Source: Verrucomicrobiota bacterium (GTDB taxonomy: Bacteria > Verrucomicrobiota > Verrucomicrobiia > Limisphaerales > J093). From it: DNA of 12,319 bases. Location of the stretch: NCBI GenBank assembly GCA_003695015.1, contig RFJD01000198.1, positions 1-12,319 on the forward strand, in the 5' to 3' direction. A program made the translations under genes and the position numbers. Positions within the stretch are counted from its first letter, which is position 1. The number at the start of each line of letters is the position of its first letter. This document shows positions 1 to 6,153 of the stretch, piece after piece. A model generated the notes under the pieces. That model saw nothing but the letters and a program-made list of their open reading frames with translations. It was not told the origin of the DNA and did no database searches.

Positions 1-99
1 CTGCGGGTCGTCGGCATCGACACCTTCCGCAGCGAGCCGGCGCCGGGCCGCAAGAAGAACGACCTCCAACTGATCACCGGCATCGCCTACAAGTTCTGA
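1..99 (+). CDS. C-terminal end of a probable outer-membrane beta-barrel protein (partial)
   Basis: The first 32 codons are open in frame 1 and end with TGA at 97-99; the start lies outside the window. The tail reads DLQLITGIAYKF. It alternates polar and hydrophobic residues and ends in Phe, the usual signature of the last strand of an outer-membrane beta-barrel recognised by the BAM complex. A basic turn (GRKKND) precedes the strand, as expected for a hairpin before the closing strand. Which barrel family it belongs to cannot be told from 32 residues. A strong terminator follows 30 bases downstream, so it is probably not on the same transcript as the next genes, although an outer-membrane protein beside an envelope gene cluster may be functionally related. 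The reading frame is clear; the barrel assignment is an inference from the C-terminal pattern alone. Confidence 0.6.
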   Translation: MRVVGIDTFRSEPAPGRKKNDLQLITGIAYKF

Positions 100-129
100 G
101 GCACCCCCCGCGATGTCATCCCGGGACAG

Positions 130-152
130 GCGGTCTTCGGACCGCTTTTTTT
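130..152 (+). terminator. Intrinsic (Rho-independent) terminator
   Basis: A perfect 6-bp GC-rich stem (GCGGTC / GACCGC) closes on a TTCG tetraloop and is followed at once by seven Ts (146-152). UUCG is an exceptionally stable RNA loop. It lies 30 bases after the stop of the partial barrel gene and should end that transcript. Confidence 0.93.
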
Positions 153-421
153 GTCGGAGGACAACCGCTTTTCCCTGGCGGCCACGGCGTGCAGAAAGCG
201 CCGCCCTCGCCGCGTCGGTTTCTCCTGGCGACAGCGTGGTGGCTGACCCTCCGCTTTGACAACGTCCCCGGTTCCGACGCGGCGCGTCTCTGCTGCCCGG
301 GCCCGGCGCCCCGGCAAGACCGGCGGCGCGGTTCTGCGCGATTCCCTTTGGACTGCTTCTAGAGTTCGTCACTTGCGCTTATCGGGACCCGTGTTATGTT
401 GCGCCGCCGTCGTTGGCTTCC

Positions 422-464
422 GCTGGCGCAACGCCAGCCGACCGAGCCGCCTTTCCAGCGGCTC
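422..464 (+). promoter_or_regulatory. Two tandem perfect hairpins in the 5' leader
   Basis: Hairpin A (422-438) has a 7-bp perfect stem, GCTGGCG / CGCCAGC, around a CAA loop. Hairpin B (444-464) has a 7-bp perfect stem, GAGCCGC / GCGGCTC, around a 7-base loop. They are 5 bases apart and end 81 bases before the start codon at 546. Neither has a T-run, so they are not intrinsic terminators. They could be leader-RNA structure, an mRNA stabiliser or a protein-binding site. I do not recognise a named riboswitch. In DNA of this GC content some perfect short hairpins arise by chance. Confidence 0.35.
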
Positions 465-536
465 TCTGGCGCCCTGAACGCGTTTCGCTGCCGAAGCAAG
501 GAACGGTCTTTGAAATCCAACATGCACCAACGTCAA

Positions 537-543
537 GAAGGGA
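537..543 (+). promoter_or_regulatory. Ribosome binding site selecting the ATG at 546
   Basis: A purine-rich GAAGGGA stretch lies just before the ATG at 546. The in-frame ATG at 522 and an earlier one at 396 have no comparable element at a suitable distance. The 546 start also puts a signal peptide at the protein's N-terminus, which supports the choice. Confidence 0.6.
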
Positions 544-545
544 AC

Positions 546-3539
546 ATGGCATCATCAATGCGTGGGAGCCGTTCCGCCCGTATCAGCCGGGTGATTCTGA
601 TCGCGGCCTGCCTGGGCATGGCCGCGGTCCAGGCCAAGGAAACGATCTCCGGACACATCTACAATGCCGCCACCGGGTTCGGCATGGTCGGCATCGACTT
701 GGACGTGTTCGATCCGGCGGGCAAACCGGTCAAGGTGACGGGCGCCAAGTCGGGCGTGGGGGGCGCCTACACGATCACGCTGCCGGGGCCGGGCACTTAC
801 CGGGTGCGCGCCGACGCCAGCTTGACCTCCGGATTCGCCGATCAGTTCTACGACCATCAATTCCTGAAGAGCGCGGCCACGCCCATCACCGTCAACCCGG
901 GCGCCAACGTCACCGGCATCGATTTTCATCTCTCCCCCGGCTGGGAAATCCGCGGTCGCGTGACTGCCGGCGGCGCGCCCTTGGGCAACGTCGATCTCGA
1001 CCTGTTCGACGCTGCCACGGGTGAATTCCTCAGTGGCTATCCCGGCGTGACCGCTCCCGACGGCACGTTCGCGGTCGGCGCCCTGCCGGCCGGGGCCTAC
1101 ATCCTCCGCGTCCAGCCCGATCCGGCCTTGGGCCAATTCTACGTCGAGTCGTGGTACAACGGCGGCACCAACTTGGCCAGCGCCACGCCCATCCCCGTCA
1201 GTTCCGCCCATGTGAGCGGGATCAACTTCGACCTGGCTCCGGGCGGTTCCATTTCCGGAACCGTCACCGACCGGCTCACCGGCCGGATCCTGCCCGGCTT
1301 GGACTTGGACGTGTTCGACGCCACCGGCGTCCGCCTGCCTTACAACGCCATCACCGACACCAACGGGCAGTACTACATGGGGCCGATGCCCGCCGGCCAA
1401 TACTACCTGCGGGTGGATCCCAAACCCGATGCCGGCTACGAGCGCCAGTATTATCCCGGCGCCAACCTCCTCGCCAACGCCGCCCTCATCACCGTGACCG
1501 TCGGGCGCAACGTCCCCAACATCGATTTCGCCCTCGCCCGCGCCGGCCACATCCAAGGAACCATGCGCGATGCCGCCTCCGGCGCCCCGCTGGCGGGTGT
1601 GGACCTGGACGTGTTCGACAGCACCGGCATTCGTCTGGACATTTCCGCCACCAGCCAGGCCGACGGAACCTACGATCTCGGCCCCCTGCCCGCCGGCGAT
1701 TACATCGTCCGGGCCGACCCTGCCCTGGCCCTCAACCACGCCCGTGTCTATTACCCGGGCACTTTTTTCCGGGCTGACGCCGTTCCGGTCACCGTCACCG
1801 CCAACCAAGCCACCACGGGCATCGACTTCGACCTTCCCGCCGCCGGGGCCATCGCCGGCACGATGGTCGCCGCCGGCACCGGCGCGCCGGTCGCGGGCGT
1901 GGACTTGGACGTTTGGCGGGCCGCCGACACCAACCGGCTGGATGTCACCGCCACGACGGCCCCCGACGGGAGCTATGTCCTCGGTCCTTTGCCGGCAGGT
2001 GAATACTTCGTCCGCGCCGACCCGGCGCCCACCTCCGGCTGGGCGGTGGAATACCATCCGGATCGCCCCGGCATCGAAGGCGCCGTGCCGGTGGTCGTGG
2101 TCGCCGGTCAGACCAACGCGCCGGTGAACTTCGAACTCGACCCCGCCGGTTGGATCACCGGGATGATCGCCGATGCCGGCGGTCAGCCCCTGCCCGGGAT
2201 CGACCTGGACGTGTATGACGCCGTCACCGACCTGCGCCTGCCGTTTTCCGCGGTCACCGATTCCAACGGGTTCTACGTCATCGGCCCGCTCCGGCCGGGC
2301 AGCTACAAGGTCCGGGCGGACCCCAATCCGCTTCTGGGTTACGCGCTCGAGTACTTCGACGCCCAGACCACCCGACCGGCAGCCACTCCGGTGGAAGTCG
2401 TCGCGGGCGCCGCGCGATCTGGCGTGGACTTCACCTTGGAACGTGCAGCCGTTCTGTCCGGGCGCATCGTCTCGGCCGACACCGGCCAGCCCATCCCGAA
2501 CATGGACCTGGACCTGCTCCAAGCCGCCGACGGAGTGCGCTTGGACCAAACCGTGCTCACGGACGCCAGCGGCGCCTTCACGATCACGGACGTGCCGGCC
2601 GGCCAATACATTCTCCGGGGCGACCCGGACATGGCCACCCAACCCTACGTCCGCACCTACTACGGACAGACCACCGATCCGGCCGCGGCCACGGTCATCA
2701 GCGTCGCCGCGGGCGAAAACCGGACAGGCTTGGAAATTGCCCTCTTCTCGCAAGTGCCACCGACGGTGGCCATCACCTCGCCCGCCGACCAGACCGCCGT
2801 GGTGGTCCCCGCCACCGTCGAGCTGGTGGCGGAGACCTCCAGCCCCATCGGCGCCATCGCCCAAGTGGACTTTTATGAGGGCAATCAATGGTTGGCCTCG
2901 GACAGCACCGCCCCCTACACCGCGCCGGTGGATTTCACCGGGCCCGGCAGCCGGACCTTCAAGGCGGTGGCCACGGACATCTTCGGACTGACCTCGACCT
3001 CCGCGCCGATCACTTTGCACGGGGTCGAGAACCAGGCCCCGGTGGTGGCTTTGAGTTCGCCGGCCGACGGGACCTCCTACGTTGCCCCCGCCGAGGTCAC
3101 GCTGACGGCCACGGCCAGCGATCCGGACGGTTCGGTGGCGAAGGTCGAGCTGTTCAACGGCGCCACCAGGCTGGCCTCTCTGACGGCCGCCCCCTACACC
3201 TTCACCTGGGCGAATGTGCCCGCCGGGGATTACACCCTCACCGCCGTGGCCACCGATGATCGCGGACTGACGGCCACTTCCACTCCGGTGACGGTGCATG
3301 TGCAGGCAGGCGGGCCGCCCACTCCGGTGGCGCTGACCATCGGCTTGGACGCCAGCGGCCGCGTGGAGATCAGCTTCGGGTCGGAAACGAATCGGACGTA
3401 CTACCTCGAGGCAGCTGATGGCTTGGGGGCGGCGGCATGGGTCGTCGTGGCTCAGGCCACGGGTGACGGGGGCCCAATCCGGCTGACCGACACCCCGCCG
3501 CCCGCCGGGGTGCGGTTCTATCGGGTTCGCGTCGAGTAA
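546..3539 (+). CDS. Secreted multi-repeat protein: seven carboxypeptidase-regulatory-like domains, two Ig-like domains, C-terminal module
   Basis: The 997-aa product starts with a signal peptide (basic n-region, hydrophobic 16-28, likely cleavage after AVQA at residue 30). Seven tandem beta-sandwich repeats of the carboxypeptidase regulatory-like/SdrD-B-like type fill residues 31-737. Each carries a DLDV/DLDL motif (starts near residues 49, 148, 251, 351, 451, 551, 652), then a 'G-Y-x-LGPLPAG-Y-VRADP' stretch and a 'GIDFxL' closing strand. Two bacterial Ig-like domains follow (738-830 and 831-919; both begin PxVAxxSPAD). A final ~70-aa module (926-997) ends FYRVRVE and resembles the end of the LamG gene at 11523. 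No LPXTG, PEP-CTERM or catalytic motif is visible, so an extracellular structural, adhesive or substrate role is inferred. It heads a tightly spaced cluster. IAAC at residues 19-22 could be read as a lipobox, but the hydrophobic run before it is short. Confidence 0.9.
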   Translation: MASSMRGSRSARISRVILIAACLGMAAVQAKETISGHIYNAATGFGMVGIDLDVFDPAGKPVKVTGAKSGVGGAYTITLPGPGTYRVRADASLTSGFADQFYDHQFLKSAATPITVNPGANVTGIDFHLSPGWEIRGRVTAGGAPLGNVDLDLFDAATGEFLSGYPGVTAPDGTFAVGALPAGAYILRVQPDPALGQFYVESWYNGGTNLASATPIPVSSAHVSGINFDLAPGGSISGTVTDRLTGRILPGLDLDVFDATGVRLPYNAITDTNGQYYMGPMPAGQYYLRVDPKPDAGYERQYYPGANLLANAALITVTVGRNVPNIDFALARAGHIQGTMRDAASGAPLAGVDLDVFDSTGIRLDISATSQADGTYDLGPLPAGDYIVRADPALALNHARVYYPGTFFRADAVPVTVTANQATTGIDFDLPAAGAIAGTMVAAGTGAPVAGVDLDVWRAADTNRLDVTATTAPDGSYVLGPLPAGEYFVRADPAPTSGWAVEYHPDRPGIEGAVPVVVVAGQTNAPVNFELDPAGWITGMIADAGGQPLPGIDLDVYDAVTDLRLPFSAVTDSNGFYVIGPLRPGSYKVRADPNPLLGYALEYFDAQTTRPAATPVEVVAGAARSGVDFTLERAAVLSGRIVSADTGQPIPNMDLDLLQAADGVRLDQTVLTDASGAFTITDVPAGQYILRGDPDMATQPYVRTYYGQTTDPAAATVISVAAGENRTGLEIALFSQVPPTVAITSPADQTAVVVPATVELVAETSSPIGAIAQVDFYEGNQWLASDSTAPYTAPVDFTGPGSRTFKAVATDIFGLTSTSAPITLHGVENQAPVVALSSPADGTSYVAPAEVTLTATASDPDGSVAKVELFNGATRLASLTAAPYTFTWANVPAGDYTLTAVATDDRGLTATSTPVTVHVQAGGPPTPVALTIGLDASGRVEISFGSETNRTYYLEAADGLGAAAWVVVAQATGDGGPIRLTDTPPPAGVRFYRVRVE
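600..2755 (+). repeat. Seven tandem ~300-bp coding repeats
   Basis: The DLDV-type codon block recurs at 690, 987, 1296, 1596, 1896, 2196 and 2499. The steps are 297, 309, 300, 300, 300 and 303 bases. The three middle steps are exactly 100 codons. Repeats have clearly diverged in sequence, but short identical DNA blocks remain: the 17-base gacttggacgtgttcga occurs at 696-712 and again at 1302-1318. Confidence 0.9.
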
Positions 3540-3565
3540 GTCCTCCGAAAGCAGTCTTGGATCTC

Positions 3566-5170
3566 ATGAAGTGGCTGCAACATTTCGGCAAGCGGGAGAT
3601 GATACTGGCGGCCGTCGTGCTCGCCCTCACCGCCGGACTCATCTACTACAAGGTCCAAGTGCTGGGTTACACCATGACGCGCCTCCAGCCCGAAAAGGGC
3701 TATTTCGTCCGGCTGATCATGGACGTGGAGGCCCACGGGCAGGACGTGAGCGTCAAGGTGCGCCTCCCGATTCAAAGCGAGCGGCAACGGATCCGGCGTG
3801 AGGAACAACGGGCCGAGGCCTTCCATTACGCCATCACCAGCCAACGCGAGGGTCGGTGGACGGCGGAGACGCTCAACGGGAGTCACCGGATCGTGTACAG
3901 CTTCTTTGCCCAGACCGAGGCCCGCAAGTACCCCCTGCCGGAGGGTGTGCCCATTGCGACGAACGTGGCCTCCGAGTTTCAACGCTACCTGCAGCCCACC
4001 GAACGCATTCAGTCGGACCATCCGGAGATCGTCGCCAAGGCCCGGGAACTGATGCCACCCGGGATCACGCTCAAGGAGGCGATTCAAAACACCTACAACT
4101 ACGTGCGCACCGGGTTGAAGTACCTGGCGGTTCGCGGCCCCACCGACGCCCTCAGTGCCAACCGGCTGGGCGAGGCTTCCTGCAACGGCAAGAACCGTCT
4201 GATGGTGGCCCTGTTCCGGGCCCGCGGCATCCCCGCCCGGATGGCCAAGGGCCTGATTCTGCGCAACACCCGCAAACGGACGACGCACGCCTGGACCGAA
4301 GTGCTGGTCGGGGATACATGGGTGCCCCTTTGCCCGGTCAACGGCTACTTCGCCGAGATCCCGGAGCATTACCTCGAGCTGGCCAAGGGCGACCAGCCCG
4401 CCTTCGTTCACTCCAAGCACATTGGGTTCGACTGGGAGTGGGTGATCCAGCCCCAGGTCAGCCAGATCGGCCAGGCCGTCCAGACCAGCGTCAGCAACCC
4501 CCTGAACATCCTCAGCTACTGGACCAGCCTGAAGGAGTTCCACATCTCGCTGAACCTGATCATGATCATCCTGATGGTGCCCATCGCCGCCACCGTGGTG
4601 AGTTTCATCCGCAACGTGGTCGGTCTGGTCCCCTTCGGCACCTTCATGCCGGCGTTGGTCGCGGTTTCCTTCCAGGAAACCGGCTTCTGGCTCGGCTCGA
4701 TTCTGTTTTTCTGCGTGGTGCTGGTCTCCAGCGCGGTCAACTTCTCCCTGATCCGACTCCGGCTCCTCCACATCCCGCGGCTGACCATCGTGTTGACCTT
4801 CGTGGTCATGAGCATGTTCGCCGTCTCGATCGCCGGGGTGAAGTCGGGCCTCTCGGCCTCCGCCGGTGTCAGTTTGTTCCCCATGGCGATCCTGACCCTG
4901 ACCAGCGAACGCTTTACCATGACCACGCTCGAGGATTCGTGGATCGAAGCCATCCGACGGGTGGTGGTGACGTACGTCGTCAGTGCGGCGTGTTATTACG
5001 TCATCGGGATGGACCAGGTGAGGTTGGTGGTGGCGGCCTTTCCGGAACTGCTGCTGGCGAACATCGCGATCAACTTGGTCCTCGGCTCCTGGACCGGCAT
5101 GCGGTGGACCGAGTACTGGCGCTTCCGGTCGGCCGTGCGCGCCCATGCCGCCCCCAGCGGGGCTTGCTGA
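3566..5170 (+). CDS. Transglutaminase-like domain fused to seven transmembrane helices
   Basis: The 534-aa inner-membrane protein has an N-terminal membrane anchor (residues ~11-28), a periplasmic region with a transglutaminase-like core (~165-290), and seven hydrophobic helices from ~327 to ~515. This is the architecture of the family called 'inactive transglutaminase fused to 7 transmembrane helices', known to sit beside RimK-like ATP-grasp genes. Here the core keeps Cys206 (ASCNGKNR) and His241 (THAWTEV), and also GIPAR. The third catalytic position, normally Asp in 'W-x-P-x-D-P-x-N-G', reads WVPLCPVNG, so Asp is replaced by Cys256. It follows the repeat-protein stop by 26 bases and precedes the ATP-grasp start by 5. 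ATG 3566 is preferred; an in-frame TTG at 3557 is possible, and neither has a clear ribosome binding site. Likely role: handling a peptide or amide-linked product at the periplasmic face (inference). Confidence 0.9.
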   Translation: MKWLQHFGKREMILAAVVLALTAGLIYYKVQVLGYTMTRLQPEKGYFVRLIMDVEAHGQDVSVKVRLPIQSERQRIRREEQRAEAFHYAITSQREGRWTAETLNGSHRIVYSFFAQTEARKYPLPEGVPIATNVASEFQRYLQPTERIQSDHPEIVAKARELMPPGITLKEAIQNTYNYVRTGLKYLAVRGPTDALSANRLGEASCNGKNRLMVALFRARGIPARMAKGLILRNTRKRTTHAWTEVLVGDTWVPLCPVNGYFAEIPEHYLELAKGDQPAFVHSKHIGFDWEWVIQPQVSQIGQAVQTSVSNPLNILSYWTSLKEFHISLNLIMIILMVPIAATVVSFIRNVVGLVPFGTFMPALVAVSFQETGFWLGSILFFCVVLVSSAVNFSLIRLRLLHIPRLTIVLTFVVMSMFAVSIAGVKSGLSASAGVSLFPMAILTLTSERFTMTTLEDSWIEAIRRVVVTYVVSAACYYVIGMDQVRLVVAAFPELLLANIAINLVLGSWTGMRWTEYWRFRSAVRAHAAPSGAC

Positions 5171-5175
5171 GAAGG

Positions 5176-6153
5176 ATGAAGGGCGTCATCGGCATGAACT
5201 ACCGCAACCGGCACCTGGTGGCTGCCTTGAACCACCGGCGCTGGATTGCCGTGGCCAACGACAAGGTCCTTTGCAAGGAACACCTCCTCCGCCATGGCAT
5301 CGCCACCCCCCGCACCCTGGCGGTCATCCGCTACACCTCCGAATTCACCTCCGCCTACGATCGCCTTGTCCAGGAACAGACCGGTTTCGTCGTCAAACCC
5401 GCCCGGTCCGCCCGCGGCCGGGGCATCCTGCTGGCCTCGCGGGCGCTGCCCGACCGGGTTCTGCTTCAAGGCGACCAAGCCTGGCCCCGGCGCGAACTTG
5501 GCTTCCACATCATGCGGATCCTGCATGGGGAGTTTTCCTTCGGCATGCCCATTGACGCCGCCTTGATCGAAGAGCGAATCGATCCGGACCATTCGTGGGT
5601 GCTGGATGAGCTGCCGGGCGCGGTGGACCTGCGGGTGATCGTCAAGGAAGGCCGGGCCGTGATGGCCATGGCGCGACTTCCGACCCTCTTCTCTCAAGGC
5701 CGGGCCAATCTGCACGCCGGAGGCGTGGGCGTCGGAATCGACCTCCGCACCGCCAGGACCGTCGGGGGCATCTGGCGGGAACGGCCCATCAGCCATCACC
5801 CCGACACCGGCCAGGCGCTGGCCGGCCGGCCGGTGGCCGATCTGGACCGTTGTCTGGACCTCGCCGAAAAGTGCTATCAAGCGGTGCCGTTGGGGTACAT
5901 GGGGGTGGACATTCTCCGCGACGTCCGCCGTGGCCCCATGGTGATCGAGGTCAACGCCCGCCCCGGTCTTGCCATTCAAAGCGCCAACCAGCGCGGCCTG
6001 CTCGACTTTCTGGCTGCCAATCCGGATTCCCATCATGAGCATCGATCCGAACAAACCCCATCTGCGCCGGCTGGCCATGGGCCTCCTTCTGCTGGGGGCC
6101 GCCGTCCTCGGCCTCTGGTTGTGGACGCACCCGCGGGCCGGGAGCCGGGCTGA
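5176..6153 (+). CDS. RimK-related ATP-grasp ligase (alpha-L-glutamate ligase-like)
   Basis: The 325-aa cytosolic protein belongs to the ATP-grasp amidoligases related to RimK, which join an amino acid such as glutamate to a carboxyl group using ATP. Visible family features: an N-terminal GVIGMNYRN segment like that of relatives; Lys74 in VVKPARSARGRGI with the glycine-rich ATP loop; DLRVIV (Asp151); RANLHAGGVGVGIDL; Asp245 in GVDI; and metal ligands Glu258 and Asn260 in VIEVNARPG. The natural acceptor and added amino acid cannot be read from the sequence. ATG 5176 keeps the conserved N-terminal segment; ATG 5194 is the alternative. The recognisable domain ends near residue 281, and the last 39 residues are Pro/Gly/Arg-rich and encoded in DNA that also encodes the N-terminus of the TPR protein in another frame, so that tail is probably not conserved. 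Close spacing with the 7TM gene supports a functional pair. Confidence 0.92.
   Translation: MKGVIGMNYRNRHLVAALNHRRWIAVANDKVLCKEHLLRHGIATPRTLAVIRYTSEFTSAYDRLVQEQTGFVVKPARSARGRGILLASRALPDRVLLQGDQAWPRRELGFHIMRILHGEFSFGMPIDAALIEERIDPDHSWVLDELPGAVDLRVIVKEGRAVMAMARLPTLFSQGRANLHAGGVGVGIDLRTARTVGGIWRERPISHHPDTGQALAGRPVADLDRCLDLAEKCYQAVPLGYMGVDILRDVRRGPMVIEVNARPGLAIQSANQRGLLDFLAANPDSHHEHRSEQTPSAPAGHGPPSAGGRRPRPLVVDAPAGREPG

Larger units (their letters stand above)
153..545. other. Intergenic region / leader of the five-gene cluster; no gene supported
   Basis: No convincing gene lies in these 393 bases. Short open frames exist (for example plus-strand 256-477) but encode low-complexity Arg/Ala/Pro-rich peptides without a ribosome binding site. 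The region should contain the promoter of the cluster, but no strong sigma-70 box is visible. The best pair is weak: TTGCGC at 373-378 and TATGTT at 395-400 with 16 bases between. An isolated TTGACA at 256-261 has no -10 partner. The only clear structure is a tandem pair of hairpins at 422-464, annotated separately. Confidence 0.6.

Noticed and set aside
396..545. Upstream extension of the repeat-protein gene to an ATG at 396
   Set aside because: It adds 50 Arg/Pro-rich residues before the signal peptide, runs through both leader hairpins and has no ribosome binding site. The ATG at 546 has one and places the signal peptide at the N-terminus.
696..1318. Repeated 17-base blocks considered as a CRISPR array or mobile-element repeat
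   Set aside because: They are in-frame codons of the conserved DLDVF motif, spaced by whole protein domains, with no spacer architecture.
555..3299. Very long minus-strand open frame (914 codons) opposite the repeat protein
   Set aside because: Its product is rich in Gly, Arg, His and Val with repeated fragments mirroring the sense repeats, and no domain or signal is visible. High GC and third-position bias keep the antisense frame open. The sense strand has clear domains.
3518..5146. Minus-strand open frame (542 codons) opposite the 7TM-transglutaminase gene
   Set aside because: It gives a polar His/Asp/Gly-rich product with no family features, opposite a gene with clear membrane helices and transglutaminase motifs.
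3856..5175. Upstream in-frame extension of the ATP-grasp gene to 3856
   Set aside because: The stretch is a low-complexity Arg/Pro/Gly shadow inside the 7TM gene; family similarity begins at about 5176.
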